In this document: positions 35,681 through 45,284 of the stretch, piece by piece
Layout: each line of letters starts with the position of its first letter
Position numbering within the stretch: position 1 is the stretch's first letter
Position numbers and translations under genes: made by a program
Notes under the pieces: model-generated
What the model saw: only the letters and a program-made list of their open reading frames with translations
What the model was told of the DNA's origin: nothing
Databases searched by the model: none
Assembly: GCF_003116585.1 (NCBI RefSeq)
Contig: NZ_QEHM01000014.1
Span: forward strand, 1 to 64,000
Direction of reading: 5' to 3'
Length of the DNA stretch: 64,000 bases
Source: Albibacillus kandeliae
Lineage (GTDB): Bacteria; Pseudomonadota; Alphaproteobacteria; Rhodobacterales; Rhodobacteraceae

Positions 35681-36703
35681 ATGATGAAACTGTTCGCAGC
35701 CGCGTCTGCCCTGGCAATGGCCGCCTCCGGCGCCATGGCCCAGGAACTGAACATCTACAACTGGGGGAACTACACCAACCCGAAGCTGATCGAGAAATTC
35801 GAGGCTGAGACCGGGATCAAGGTGACCATCACCGACTACGACAGCAACGACACCGCGCTGGCCAAGGTCAAGGCTGGTGGCGCGGGCTTCGACATCGTCG
35901 TTCCCTCGGCCACCTACGTGCCGATCTGGATCAAGGAAGGCCTGCTGCTGGAGAGCCGCCCCGACCAGATGGAAAACTTCAAGAACATGGACCCCGCCTG
36001 GGTCGACGTGGACTGGGATCCGGGCCGCCACTATACGGTTCCCTGGCAGTGGGGCACCACCGGCGTCGTGGTCAACACCAAGTACTACAAGGGTGACATC
36101 GACACCTCGGCGATCTTCATGGACCCGCCCGAGGAGCTGAAAGGCAAGATCAACGTTGTTCCCGAGATGGGCGATGTGATGGGCCTCGCCATCATGTACT
36201 ACGGCGGCGAACCCTGCACCAACGACAAGGAAGTGCTGAAGAAGGTCCGCGACGGCCTCGTCGAAGCCAAGAAGAGCTGGCTCGGCATGGACTATGGCAA
36301 CATCGAGAAGTTCGCCAAGGAAGACCTCTGGGCCGGCGTGAACTGGAACGGTTCGACCTTCCGCATGCGCCTCGCCAACGCCGATATCCACTACGGCTAT
36401 CCCAAGGAAGGCTACGTGATGTGGATGGACTCGGTCGCCGTGCTGGCCGACGCCAAGAACGTCGAGGAAGCCAAGACCTTCCAGAACTTCATCATGGAAC
36501 CGGAAAACGCCGCGCTGATCTCGGACTTCGCCCGCTACGCCAACGGCATCAAGGGCTCGGAAGAGTTCATGCCCGAGGATATGAAGACCGCGCGCGAGAT
36601 CATCATCCCGGACGAGCTGAAGGACAAGGGCGTCTTCCTGCCCACCTGCGATCCGGACACCCAGGCGCTCTACACGCGCATCTGGACCGACCTCCAGAAG
36701 TAA
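35681..36703 (+). CDS. Periplasmic substrate-binding protein (PotD/PotF-like)
   Basis: A 340-residue solute-binding protein. [20 protein letters not shown] is a signal peptide with cleavage before QELNIYNW. The mature part follows the PotD pattern: [19 protein letters not shown], then VPSATYVP, the [12 protein letters not shown] hinge and [10 protein letters not shown]. PotD binds polyamines through acidic and aromatic residues; whether all are kept was not checked, and the gene context suggests a different amine or amide ligand. A hairpin directly downstream (36724-36749) would favour high expression of this gene relative to the hydrolases. Confidence 0.92.
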   Translation: MMKLFAAASALAMAASGAMAQELNIYNWGNYTNPKLIEKFEAETGIKVTITDYDSNDTALAKVKAGGAGFDIVVPSATYVPIWIKEGLLLESRPDQMENFKNMDPAWVDVDWDPGRHYTVPWQWGTTGVVVNTKYYKGDIDTSAIFMDPPEELKGKINVVPEMGDVMGLAIMYYGGEPCTNDKEVLKKVRDGLVEAKKSWLGMDYGNIEKFAKEDLWAGVNWNGSTFRMRLANADIHYGYPKEGYVMWMDSVAVLADAKNVEEAKTFQNFIMEPENAALISDFARYANGIKGSEEFMPEDMKTAREIIIPDELKDKGVFLPTCDPDTQALYTRIWTDLQK

Positions 36704-36723
36704 GCACTGCGAATGAACGACAC

Positions 36724-36749
36724 GACAGGCGGCCCCCGGGCCGCCTGTC
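36724..36749 (+). terminator. Intra-operon hairpin after the binding-protein gene
   Basis: An 11-bp perfect stem (36724-36734 with 36739-36749) with a 4-nt loop, followed by TTCCTT. It lies 20 bases after the binding-protein stop and 27 before the serine hydrolase start. Partial termination or 3' protection here would explain the usual excess of binding protein. Confidence 0.65.
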
Positions 36750-36775
36750 TTCCTTGACGCGCGGGAGGAGGCCCG

Positions 36776-38008
36776 ATGTCCAGCAGTTACCGCAATTCCG
36801 ATCCGCGTCCGCCGATCATGCAGGGCCACCCGGTACCGAAGGAGTGGCAACTCCCCGAATATGACTGGGACGGTCCGCCGTGGAACCGCTGGAGCTTTCA
36901 CCACATCCGCGAACTGGTCACCACGGTGAACGTCCACCGCGGCCCGGACACTTGGGACCTGGCGGAAGACGTGCAGGATATCGACGGCCTCGCCTTCGAC
37001 CTCGCCGACGGCACACCGACCACCTGGGCCGGGATGCTGGACCGGACCTACACCGATGCCACGCTGGTCTGGCTCGATGGACGGATCATCGCCGAGAGCT
37101 ACTGGAACGGCATGGCACGGGCCACGCCGCATATCGCCTTCTCTGTTTCCAAGAGCATCACCTCGGCGGTGGCCGGGACGCTGGTCGCCGACGGGCTGCT
37201 CGACCCGGCCGCCCCGGTGACCGGCATCCTGCCCGAACTTGCGGCGACCGCCTGGAACGGCGCCACGGTGCAGCAGGTGCTGGACATGACCACCGGCGTC
37301 GCCTTCGACGAGACTTATGGCAACCCAGACTCCGAGGTCTTTCTCCTGGATGTCGCCGCGAACTGGAAGCCGCCCTACCCCTTCATGAATCCCGAGGAAA
37401 CGCCCCGCACCACATGGGAGCTGATCCTGCAACTGGTGGACAAGGAGGCCGAGCATGGGTCCCGGTTCGAGTACCGCTCGATCGAGACCGACCTGCTGGG
37501 CCACCTGATGGAGCGCGTTTCGGGCACACGACTGGCCGACCTCGCCTCCGACCGGCTCTGGGCCCCGATGGGCGCCGAGCAGGACGGATACTTCACCGTC
37601 GACAAGGCCGGTTTCCCCCTGGCCGACGGCGGGTTCAACGCCTGCCTGCGCGATTTCGCCCGTTTCGGCCGGCTGATGCTGCAGGACGGGCGCCGCGATG
37701 GTCGGCAGGTGATCCCGAAGAGCTGGATCGACGATATCCGCGCCGGTGCCCACGGGCTGGCGAACGACGACCTCCGCGCCTTCCTGCCAAAGGGGTGCTA
37801 TCGCAACCAGTTCTGGATCGAGGACGAAGACAGGCCCTCGCACCTCTGCCTCGGCATCTTCGGCCAGCACATCTACGTCGACGTCTCCCTCGGGCTCGTC
37901 GCGGTGAAACTGTCGAGCTGGCCCACCGCTCTCAGTGAAGAGGGTTACCTGATCGACTGGCTGAACGGCGTGAAGGCCGTGGCCCGGGCACATGGAGCAA
38001 ACGCATGA
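36776..38008 (+). CDS. Serine hydrolase, beta-lactamase class C fold, NylB-like
   Basis: A 410-residue protein without a signal peptide, so probably cytoplasmic. It shows the penicillin-binding-protein fold: SVSK gives Ser123-x-x-Lys126, VQQVLDMTTGVAFDETYGNPDSE is the conserved central helix, and FEYRSIETDLLG holds Tyr233, where class C beta-lactamases read Tyr-Ser-Asn. The WAPMGAEQDGYFTVDKAG and ADGGFNACLRDFARFGRLML segments match 6-aminohexanoate-dimer hydrolase (NylB) and related esterases better than beta-lactamases. Its stop overlaps the amidase start by four bases. Cleavage of short amides or esters imported by the transporter is the likely role. Confidence 0.82.
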   Translation: MSSSYRNSDPRPPIMQGHPVPKEWQLPEYDWDGPPWNRWSFHHIRELVTTVNVHRGPDTWDLAEDVQDIDGLAFDLADGTPTTWAGMLDRTYTDATLVWLDGRIIAESYWNGMARATPHIAFSVSKSITSAVAGTLVADGLLDPAAPVTGILPELAATAWNGATVQQVLDMTTGVAFDETYGNPDSEVFLLDVAANWKPPYPFMNPEETPRTTWELILQLVDKEAEHGSRFEYRSIETDLLGHLMERVSGTRLADLASDRLWAPMGAEQDGYFTVDKAGFPLADGGFNACLRDFARFGRLMLQDGRRDGRQVIPKSWIDDIRAGAHGLANDDLRAFLPKGCYRNQFWIEDEDRPSHLCLGIFGQHIYVDVSLGLVAVKLSSWPTALSEEGYLIDWLNGVKAVARAHGANA

Positions 38009-39429
38009 GTGAAGACCTTCTCTACCTGACCGCAACCGAAGCGCTGGCCCGGTTCCACGACAAGACCCTCTCGCCAGTGGAACTGCTTGAGGCCCAGATC
38101 GCGCGGGCGGAGGCCACGGGGGAGAGCGTGAATGCCTTCACCTTCACCTACTTCGACGAAGCGATGGAGGCGGCCCGCGCCGCCGAGGCCCGCTACGCCA
38201 AAGGTGCGCCGGAGGGGCAGCTCGACGGGCTGGCGGTGGCGATCAAGGACGAGAGCTATGTCGCCGGCAGGCCCACCACCAACGGCTCCCTGCTGATGCA
38301 GGATTTCGTGGCGGATCATACCTCCCCGATCAACGAAAGGGTGCTGGGAGAAGGCGCCATCATGCACGCCCGCACGGCAACGCCGGAGTTTTCGTCGGCC
38401 GTGGTCTGCTGGTCCAAGGTCTGGGGCGTCACGCGCAACCCGTGGAACACCGACTTCACCCCCGGCGGCTCGTCGGGCGGCGCGGCTGCCTCTCTGGCGC
38501 TCGGGACCTCGGCGCTGGTCACCGGCTCCGACATCGGCGGTTCGATCCGCTGCCCGGCCTCCTGCTGCGGCGTCGTGGGGTACAAGCCCCCCTATGGCCG
38601 CAACCCGGAGGAACCGCCCTTCAACCTCGATTTCTACAACCACGGCGGCCCGCTCGCCCGCAGCGTCGACGACGTGATCCTGCTGCAGAACATCATGAGC
38701 GGCCCGCACCCGCTGGACCTCGCCTCGCTGCACCCCAAGCTGGTGCTGCCCACTGAGTACCCGGACCTCAAGGGCTGGAAGATCGCGCTGTCGATGGACC
38801 TCGGCTTCTTCTCGGTCTCCGAAGAGGTACGCCGCAACACGCTGGCCGCCGCCGACACCTTCCGCGCGCTTGGCGCGACGGTGGACGAGATCGACATCGG
38901 CTGGGGCTCGGAGATGCTGGAGAACGCCGTCGCCTACCTGACCCATATTTTCGGCGGCTCGATCGCCGGGGTCATGGCCGAACACGGCGACAAGATGACC
39001 TCCTACGCCCGCAAGATCGCCGAGGACTCGCTCAACTCCACCCCGGCCGATTTCGTACAGGCCCTGACGGTGGCCGGTGAGAGTTACAAGAAGCTCGGCC
39101 CGCTGCTGGAACGCTATGACCTGCTGATCTGCCCGACCACCGCGATCCCGGCGGTTCCCGCCGACTTCGACCCGGCGAACGACAAGGTCAGCATCGACGG
39201 CAAGGCGCCCCGCTCGGATCTCGGCTGGGTGATGACCACGCCCTTCAACATGATGAGCCGCTGCCCGGTGATCTCGGTCCCCTCGGGCTTCGGCGAAAAC
39301 GGCGTTCCCACCGGCCTGCAACTCGTCGCCCCCACCTACCGCGACGCGGTCGCCTTTCAGGCGGCCAAGGCTTTCGAGGCGGCAGTCGGCGGCTGGTACC
39401 GGACACCCGGGGCGCAGCCCGTGCTCTGA
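38005..39429 (+). CDS. Amidase signature-family hydrolase
   Basis: A 474-residue enzyme with the Ser-cisSer-Lys triad visible: Lys81 in AVAIKDESY, cis-Ser156 in PGGSSGGAAAS and nucleophile Ser180 in GSDIGGSIRCPASCCGVVG. The C-terminal part (TTPFNMMSRCPVISVPSGF, GVPTGLQLVAPTYRD) is normal for the family, which includes NylA (6-aminohexanoate cyclic dimer hydrolase), GatA and many fatty or aryl amidases. GatA is unlikely given the context. It is coupled by ATGA to the NylB-like gene and closes the operon. It is convergent with xseA. Confidence 0.88.
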   Translation: MSEDLLYLTATEALARFHDKTLSPVELLEAQIARAEATGESVNAFTFTYFDEAMEAARAAEARYAKGAPEGQLDGLAVAIKDESYVAGRPTTNGSLLMQDFVADHTSPINERVLGEGAIMHARTATPEFSSAVVCWSKVWGVTRNPWNTDFTPGGSSGGAAASLALGTSALVTGSDIGGSIRCPASCCGVVGYKPPYGRNPEEPPFNLDFYNHGGPLARSVDDVILLQNIMSGPHPLDLASLHPKLVLPTEYPDLKGWKIALSMDLGFFSVSEEVRRNTLAAADTFRALGATVDEIDIGWGSEMLENAVAYLTHIFGGSIAGVMAEHGDKMTSYARKIAEDSLNSTPADFVQALTVAGESYKKLGPLLERYDLLICPTTAIPAVPADFDPANDKVSIDGKAPRSDLGWVMTTPFNMMSRCPVISVPSGFGENGVPTGLQLVAPTYRDAVAFQAAKAFEAAVGGWYRTPGAQPVL

Positions 39430-39465
39430 GGCTGAGACGCGCGTCCCGGCGGCAACGAGAGGATC

Positions 39466-39518
39466 TGAGTATTTAGAGAGAAAAGATGGCCCGTATTTCT
39501 TTTCTCTTCAAATACTCA
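39466..39518. repeat. Inverted repeat hairpin, GAGTATTT family (short form)
   Basis: Two 21-base arms (39466-39486 and 39498-39518) pair with two mismatches around an 11-base loop. The arms begin TGAGTATTT and continue with an A/G-rich run. The same arm sequence bounds the 210-bp element at 57053-57262. Sitting between the convergent amidase and xseA genes, it can serve as a bidirectional terminator. Confidence 0.75.
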
Positions 39519-39554
39519 TGCAGCGCCGACGCGCTCGCGCCCCCGAGAGGTCAG

Positions 39555-41117
39555 TCAGAACAGAGAGCCCTGATCCGGCGCGTCGCCCTTCGCGCCCTTG
39601 CGCGGTTTCGATCCGGCGGCGCCGACCGTGAGGCGGCCGTCGGCGAACTGGATTTCCAGCAGCGGATGTTTCGCCGCCTCCGCCTCGGTTGTAACGAGCA
39701 CGCCCTCGGCGCGCACCACGGCATAGCCGCGCTCCAGCGTCGCCTCGTAGCCGAGGGTCGAGAGCATGCGGTCCGCCGTCGAAAGGCGGGCGGAGAGGGT
39801 TCGGACCTGCGCCTGCCCCGCGACCGAGAAGCGGCGCGAGAGGCGGTCGAGGTCCTGTTTTTGCCGGGCGATCTGGGCGCTCAGCTGTCCCGGGCGCAGA
39901 CGGGCGGCTCGGGCGAGGTAGGCGTCACGCTGCTTGGCGAGGCCCCGGCTCAGGGCCGGGGCGAGGCGGGCGGACTGGCGCGCGAGGTCGCGGCTCTCGG
40001 CGGCGATGCGGCGGGTCAGCAGGCCGGGGCGCAGGCTGCCGCTGGTTTCCGAGAGATGCACGCGGTGACGCTGGACCCCGGCGATCAGTGCGCCGGGGAG
40101 TTGGTCGGAGGCACGGTCGAGCCGCTGGCGGGCGGTGGCGAGCAGGCTGTCGCCCCGCGGCAGGGCGCGCGAGAGGTCGGCGAGGCGCTGGCGGCGCTGG
40201 CGCAGGGCCGTCTGCGCCGCGCGGATCAGTCGGGCCCCCTGCGACTCGGTCCAGGCCAGCAGCTCCATCCGCACCGGCACGGCGAGTTCGGCAGCGGCGG
40301 TGGGAGTCGGCGCACGGCGGTCCGAGACGAAGTCGATCAGCGTGGTGTCGGTCTCGTGCCCCACGGCCGAGATCAGCGGGATCCGCGAGGCGGCGGCGGC
40401 GCGAGCCGCGATCTCCTCGTTAAAACCCCAGAGGTCCTCGACCGAGCCGCCGCCGCGGGCGACGATGATGAGATCGGGGCGTGGCAGGGCGCCGCCGGGG
40501 GTGAGCCGGTTGAAGCCCTCGATGGCGCGGGCGACCTCGGGGGCGCAATTCGCGCCCTGCACCGCCACCGGCCAGATCAGCACCTTGCGCGGGAAGCGGT
40601 CGCGCAGGCGATGCAGGATGTCGCGGATCACCGCCCCGGAGGGCGAGGTGACCACGCCGATGATGTTCGGCAGATAGGGCAGCGGTTTCTTGCGGGCTTC
40701 GTCGAATAGCCCCTCGGCGGCGAGCTGCTTCTTGCGTTTCTCCAGCAGCGCCATCAGTGCGCCCTGCCCCGCGACCTCCACCTCGTCCACGTTCATGTTG
40801 TACTTGGACTGCGCGCCAAAGGCGGTCAGGCGGCCGGTGACCACCACCTCCAGCCCCTCTTCCGGGACCACGGAGAGGCTGGCGATCTGCCCCTTCCACG
40901 TGGTGCAGGCGAGCACGCTGCGGTCGTCCTTGACGTCATAGTAGAGGTGACCCGAGCGCGCCTTGAACACGCGGCCGACCTCGCCGCGCACGCGGATGCG
41001 GCCGAATTCGCCCTCGAGCGTGCGCTTGATCGCCCCCGAGATCTCGGACACGCTGAATTCCGGGGTGTTGCCGCCCGCGCCGGGGGCCGGGGCCGGGTCC
41101 TCGAATAGGTCGCTCAT
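39555..41117 (-). CDS. xseA: Exodeoxyribonuclease VII large subunit
   Basis: Large subunit of the bidirectional single-strand exonuclease. The 520-residue protein starts with an OB-fold domain (SVSEISGAIKRTLEGEFGRIRVRGEV and GHLYYDVKD), followed by the catalytic core with PYLPNIIGVVTSPSGAVIRDILHRL, RGGGSVEDLWGFNEE and VGHETDTTLIDFVSDRRAPTP, then a long Arg/Gln/Leu-rich coiled coil and the C-terminal LERGYAVVRAEG segment. The extra tail ending DAPDQGSLF is normal in Rhodobacteraceae. It is divergent from purD, 85 bp away. Confidence 0.96.
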   Translation of the reverse strand: MSDLFEDPAPAPGAGGNTPEFSVSEISGAIKRTLEGEFGRIRVRGEVGRVFKARSGHLYYDVKDDRSVLACTTWKGQIASLSVVPEEGLEVVVTGRLTAFGAQSKYNMNVDEVEVAGQGALMALLEKRKKQLAAEGLFDEARKKPLPYLPNIIGVVTSPSGAVIRDILHRLRDRFPRKVLIWPVAVQGANCAPEVARAIEGFNRLTPGGALPRPDLIIVARGGGSVEDLWGFNEEIAARAAAASRIPLISAVGHETDTTLIDFVSDRRAPTPTAAAELAVPVRMELLAWTESQGARLIRAAQTALRQRRQRLADLSRALPRGDSLLATARQRLDRASDQLPGALIAGVQRHRVHLSETSGSLRPGLLTRRIAAESRDLARQSARLAPALSRGLAKQRDAYLARAARLRPGQLSAQIARQKQDLDRLSRRFSVAGQAQVRTLSARLSTADRMLSTLGYEATLERGYAVVRAEGVLVTTEAEAAKHPLLEIQFADGRLTVGAAGSKPRKGAKGDAPDQGSLF

Positions 41118-41202
41118 GCGTCTGCCTTGCCTTGTCTCGCCTCGGCGCAGAGCTTAGAACGCGCGCACGGCAAGGCCAAGGGCAGGCGGAACGGAGACGC
41201 GC

Positions 41203-42471
41203 ATGAACATCCTCATTCTGGGCAGCGGCGGGCGCGAACATGCGCTGGCCTGGGCGGTGATGCAGAACCCCAAGTGCGACAAGCTGATCGTCGCACCGGG
41301 CAACGCGGGCATCGCGGGGATCGCCACCTGCGCCGATCTCGACATCCTCGACGGGGCCGCTGTGGTGGAGTTCTGCGAGAACAATGTCATCGACTTCGTG
41401 ATCGTGGGCCCCGAGGCGCCGCTGGCGGCGGGCGTGGCGGACCGGCTGCGCGACGGCGGGTTCCTCGTGTTCGGCCCCTCGGAGGGCGCGGCGCGGCTGG
41501 AGGCCTCCAAGGCCTTTACCAAGGAGATCTGCGATGCGGCCAACGCGCCGACCGCAGGCTATGCGCGCTTCACCGAGGCAGGCCCGGCCAAGGACTACAT
41601 CCGCGCCGAGGGCGCGCCCATCGTGGTCAAGGCAGATGGCCTGGCCGCCGGCAAGGGCGTGATCGTCGCGATGACCGAGGAAGAAGCGGTGGAGGCCATC
41701 GACGACATGTTCGGCGGCGAGTTCGGCAGCGCGGGGGCCGAGGTGGTGATCGAGGAGTTCATGGAAGGCGAGGAAGCCTCGTTCTTCGTGCTCTGTGACG
41801 GCGAGACCGTGCTGCCTATCGGCACGGCGCAGGACCACAAGCGCGTGGGCGACGGCGACACCGGCCCGAACACCGGCGGCATGGGCGCCTACTCCCCGGC
41901 ACCGGTGATGACCGACGCCGTGACGCAGAAGGCGCTGGACGAGATCGTCAAGCCGACGATGGCCGAGATGGCGAAGCGCGGCACCCCCTACCAGGGCGTT
42001 CTCTACGTCGGGTTGATGATCAAGGACGGTCAGCCGCGACTGGTGGAATACAACGTGCGCTTCGGCGACCCGGAATGCCAGGTGCTGATGATGCGGCTTG
42101 GCGCGCAGGCGATGGACCTGATGCATGCCGCCGCCGAGGGGCGGCTGGCGGAGACCAAGGTGAACTGGTCCGAGGATCACGCGCTGACCATCGTTCTGGC
42201 GGCCGAGGGCTATCCGGGCACCTACCGGAAGGGCACCGAGATCCGGGGGCTGGACACCCTGCCCGAGACCAGCCAGCAGATGTGTTTCCATGCCGGGACC
42301 GCGATGAAGGATGGCAAGCTGGTCTCCAACGGCGGACGGGTGCTGAACGTCACCGCGCGCGGTGCGACGCTGGCCGAGGCGGCCGAGCGCGCCTATGCCA
42401 TGGCAGGGGCCATTGACTGGCCCGAGGGCTTCTTCCGCAGCGATATCGGCTGGCGCGCGCTCTCGCGGTAA
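41203..42471 (+). CDS. purD: Phosphoribosylamine-glycine ligase
   Basis: ATP-grasp enzyme of purine synthesis that makes glycinamide ribonucleotide. The 422-residue protein begins MNILILGSGGREHALAWAV and shows IVVKADGLAAGKGVIVA, the PIGTAQDHKRVGDGDTGPNTGGMGAYSP signature, YQGVLYVGLMI and YNVRFGDPECQ. Length and motifs are standard. A hairpin-bearing repeat begins ten bases after its stop. Confidence 0.97.
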   Translation: MNILILGSGGREHALAWAVMQNPKCDKLIVAPGNAGIAGIATCADLDILDGAAVVEFCENNVIDFVIVGPEAPLAAGVADRLRDGGFLVFGPSEGAARLEASKAFTKEICDAANAPTAGYARFTEAGPAKDYIRAEGAPIVVKADGLAAGKGVIVAMTEEEAVEAIDDMFGGEFGSAGAEVVIEEFMEGEEASFFVLCDGETVLPIGTAQDHKRVGDGDTGPNTGGMGAYSPAPVMTDAVTQKALDEIVKPTMAEMAKRGTPYQGVLYVGLMIKDGQPRLVEYNVRFGDPECQVLMMRLGAQAMDLMHAAAEGRLAETKVNWSEDHALTIVLAAEGYPGTYRKGTEIRGLDTLPETSQQMCFHAGTAMKDGKLVSNGGRVLNVTARGATLAEAAERAYAMAGAIDWPEGFFRSDIGWRALSR

Positions 42472-42480
42472 TGCGGTGGA

Positions 42481-42546
42481 GGGGGCGCTGCCGCCTCTTG
42501 GCCCTTTGGGCCAATTCACCCCCGGGATATTTGGAACCCAAAGAAG
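42481..42546 (+). repeat. Intergenic repeat, copy 2, with terminator-like hairpin
   Basis: GGGGGCGCTGCCGCC is followed by a perfect 7-bp stem (42498-42504 with 42508-42514, TTT loop) and then CCCCCGGGATATTTGGAACCCAAAGAAG (given here only as the shared core pattern). It matches the element between fdsB and fdsA. It lies between purD and the convergent VCBS-repeat gene and can terminate purD. Confidence 0.7.
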
Positions 42547-42559
42547 CGGCCTGCCCTAT

Positions 42560-43401
42560 CTAGGGGCAGGCGAGCGCCTTTGCGATGTCGGCGGGCGCGC
42601 GATATGGGCCGAGGTCACGCGACGTGAGCGTGCCGGAGACAAGGCGCGTGGCGATGATGCGGGACCAGTCGGCGTTGACCGTGACGATCTCGGGCGGCTG
42701 GGCGCAATTGCGGATGCCGCCGGTGATCACCGTGTCGCCGATGCGGTGGTTGGTCAGTCCCGGCGCACTGGCGACTTCGGTCAGGCGGCCCTTGCGATAG
42801 CGCCAGACCCGCAGGGTCCTGGCGAGGTGGGGACGGTCGACATAGGCAATCTCCACCGCACCGTCGCCATCGAGATCCGCCGCGCCGAGCGGGGCGAGCC
42901 AGCGCCGGGACTGGCCGATGTAGGGGGTGGCGGCCAGCAGGCGGGCACGGCGGTCGTAGATGGCGAGCCGCGCGCCCTCGGACAGGCTGCTCTGGACCAC
43001 GATCACCTCGGGCATGCCGTCGCCGTCGAGATCGGCGAGACGCGGGGCGAAATCCTCGAAGACCTCGCCCTCGGGCAGCAGGACCTCGGCGGGGCAACTG
43101 ACCCGGCTGTCTCCCTCGCGCGAGATATGGATGGTGAGGCCCTTGGCGTCCTGCAGCGGACCCATGATGTTGTGACCGTATTCCGCGGTCTCGCTCGCGA
43201 GGGCGGCGGTCATGATCATGCGCGCCCCCGCGGGCGCCCAGTATTCATGGCGCCCACCGGCGCTGCGGTTCGGGAAAGTGATTTCAGTCGCGCGGCCAGG
43301 AAGGCCGCCGACGGGAAACTGCGGCGAGCAGGCGACAAGAGGCGCGCCCGCACCGGCCGTGGCAAGGAGACAGGCGAGCGAGAAGATCGCCCGCCGCACC
43401 A

Positions 43402-43402
<1 letters not shown>
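42560..43402 (-). CDS. Secreted protein with FG-GAP/VCBS-like repeats
   Basis: A 280-residue exported protein. The first 24 residues (MVRRAIFSLACLLATAGAGA) form a signal peptide. The mature part has two Ca-binding-like DLDGDG motifs (LADLDGDGMPEVIVV and AADLDGDGAVEIAYV) typical of FG-GAP/VCBS blades, suggesting part of a beta-propeller. Function is unknown. Its start codon overlaps the stop of the upstream ferredoxin gene by one base (TGATG), so the two are translationally coupled although one product is exported and the other is a cytoplasmic iron-sulfur protein. Confidence 0.8.
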
Positions 43403-43746
<344 letters not shown>

Positions 43747-43938
43747 TTAAGCCATGCCTGTCTAGCCAACCGTCCTTGGGACTGCCAGCCCCTTTTGGCC
43801 CGGGTTCCGGGACAGGGGCCGGGGATATGCCCGAACGCCCTCAGACGGGCACGCCGACGCCGCCGCGACTGGGTGCTTGGCCCCCTCCCCCGGTTTGGTC
43901 TAATCTGCACCCCGAAACGCCCGACAGAGGCCACGAGC

Positions 43939-44475
43939 ATGTTCTTCCCCCGACCGGTCATTGCCCTGCTGGCGCTGAGCCTGATGGCCCAGGCCGCCTG
44001 CATGGACGGTCTGCAGTCGGGAGCGGAGAACCCGGTGGCGGTGGACGGGCGGGTGAGCGCTCCGCCCGGCGCCCCGGAGGGCAGTTGCTGGGCGCGGCAC
44101 GTGACCCCGGCGGTGATCGAGACCCGCATCCACCAAGCCGTGGCGCGCCCTGCGGAGTACGCCAGCGACGGCACACTGCTGCGCCCGCCGCTCTATCACA
44201 GCGAGACCCGGCAGGAGATCGTGACCCCACGGCGCGAGACCCTGTTCGAGACGGTCTGCCCCGAGCGGCTGACACCGGAGTTCATCACTTCGCTGCAGCG
44301 GGCGCTGGCGGTGCGGGGGCTGCTTGGCGGCCACATGAGCGGTGTGCTCGACGCACCGACCCGCCGCGCGATCCGCACCTATCAGGCCGGGGACGGGATC
44401 GCCTCGGACATCCTGTCGTTGCAGAGCGCCCGCCGCATCGGGCTGGTCGCCATTCCCCGGGCCGAGCAGGGCTGA
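43939..44475 (+). CDS. Exported peptidoglycan-binding domain protein
   Basis: A 178-residue protein starting at the ATG at 43939. Residues 1-20 form a signal peptide ending in AQAAC; a lipoprotein is possible but the -3 residue is Gln rather than Leu, so the lipobox is not canonical. The C-terminal 60 residues (TPEFITSLQRALAVRGLLGGHM, then LDAPTRRAIRTYQ) are a PG_binding_1 repeat. The central part with ARHVTPAVIETRIHQAV and repeated Arg/Glu segments is typical of Rhodobacteraceae envelope proteins of unknown role. The CRP-family gene follows 75 bp downstream. Confidence 0.78.
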   Translation: MFFPRPVIALLALSLMAQAACMDGLQSGAENPVAVDGRVSAPPGAPEGSCWARHVTPAVIETRIHQAVARPAEYASDGTLLRPPLYHSETRQEIVTPRRETLFETVCPERLTPEFITSLQRALAVRGLLGGHMSGVLDAPTRRAIRTYQAGDGIASDILSLQSARRIGLVAIPRAEQG

Positions 44476-44550
44476 TCCCCGGATCGCCTTAAACGCCTTG
44501 AGATAAGGGAATTTCTTGCTAGTCTGGCGCCGCAATCGCAAGGCGAGCCC

Positions 44551-45225
44551 ATGACCTCAGACAAACTTCCCAAAACCGGCTTCCTGTCCGAGGCCTCGGA
44601 CGCGCTCATCGACATGCTGGAAGCGGTTTCAGTGGAAAGCAAACTCGCCTCCGGCGAGGTGCTGTTCGAGCAGGGCGACGAGGCGCGGGCGCTCTATGCG
44701 TTGATCGATGGCACGCTCGAAGTCTCGGTCCTGTCGATGGACGGGCGCAAGCTGGCACTGAACGTGATGCGGCCCGGTGCGCTGTTCGGCGAGATCGCCC
44801 TCTTCGACCCGGGCGAGCGCACGGCGACCATCAGCGCGCTGGAGCCCTGCATCCTGCGCCGGGTCCGTTATGACGACGTGCTGGCCAAGGTGCGCGAGGA
44901 ACCGGACCTTGCCATCGACCTGATCCAGCTGGCCGGCCAGCGGATGCGCTGGATGGACCGGCAGCTGAACGAGCAGGTGTTCCTGCCCCTGCCGACCCGG
45001 CTCGCCCGCAAGATCCTCTACCTGACCGACCGTCCCGACGGGGATTCCAGCCGCCTGTCGCTGAGCCAGTCGGAGCTGGCGGAATTCGTGGGCGCGACGC
45101 GCGAGGCGGTGTCCAAGACGCTCTCGGTCTGGAAGAAGCTTGGCGTGGTCGGGTCCTCACGCGGGGCACTGTCGGTTCTCGACCGGCCCGCGCTGCAGGC
45201 CCTTGCCGACCCGGACCAGGTCTGA
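44551..45225 (+). CDS. CRP/FNR-family regulator, probably cyclic-nucleotide binding
   Basis: A 224-residue regulator. The beta-barrel holds a phosphate-binding cassette, FGEIALFDPGERTAT (Phe79-Thr93), with the Gly-Glu and Arg-Thr-Ala elements of cAMP/cGMP-binding domains. No FNR-type N-terminal cysteines are present, so it is not an Fe-S oxygen sensor. The helix-turn-helix reads SQSELAEFVGATREAVSKTL; Arg184, Glu185 and Lys189 match the Arg-Glu-x-x-x-Arg positions by which E. coli CRP reads TGTGA. A perfect TGTGA-N6-TCACA lies 240 bp downstream at 45466-45481. Confidence 0.9.
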   Translation: MTSDKLPKTGFLSEASDALIDMLEAVSVESKLASGEVLFEQGDEARALYALIDGTLEVSVLSMDGRKLALNVMRPGALFGEIALFDPGERTATISALEPCILRRVRYDDVLAKVREEPDLAIDLIQLAGQRMRWMDRQLNEQVFLPLPTRLARKILYLTDRPDGDSSRLSLSQSELAEFVGATREAVSKTLSVWKKLGVVGSSRGALSVLDRPALQALADPDQV

Positions 45226-45261
45226 TCCCGGACGAATCCCCGAACGGAATCGCTGAAACGG

Positions 45262-45284
45262 CCTGCCGGACCCCGGCAGGTTCT
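45262..45284 (+). terminator. Terminator of the CRP-family gene
   Basis: An 8-bp perfect stem (45262-45269 with 45273-45280), 3-nt loop and TTCT tail, 36 bases after the stop codon. The rest of the 344-bp stretch to the small ORF at 45570 holds no recognisable gene, only an AT-rich region (about 45410-45460) and the CRP-like site. Confidence 0.65.

Noticed and set aside
36776-38008. A beta-lactamase (resistance) reading of the serine hydrolase
   Set aside because: The fold and SxxK are shared, but there is no signal peptide, the Tyr motif is Tyr-Arg-Ser, and the segments match NylB-like amide/ester hydrolases in a transporter operon.
35660-38035. A 791-codon open frame on the minus strand across the binding protein and NylB-like gene
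   Set aside because: Antisense shadow; the plus-strand genes have signal peptide, catalytic motifs and ribosome-binding sites.
38005-39429. GatA (Glu-tRNA amidotransferase subunit A)
   Set aside because: The Ser-Ser-Lys triad is common to all amidase-signature enzymes; gatB/gatC are absent and the operon is catabolic.
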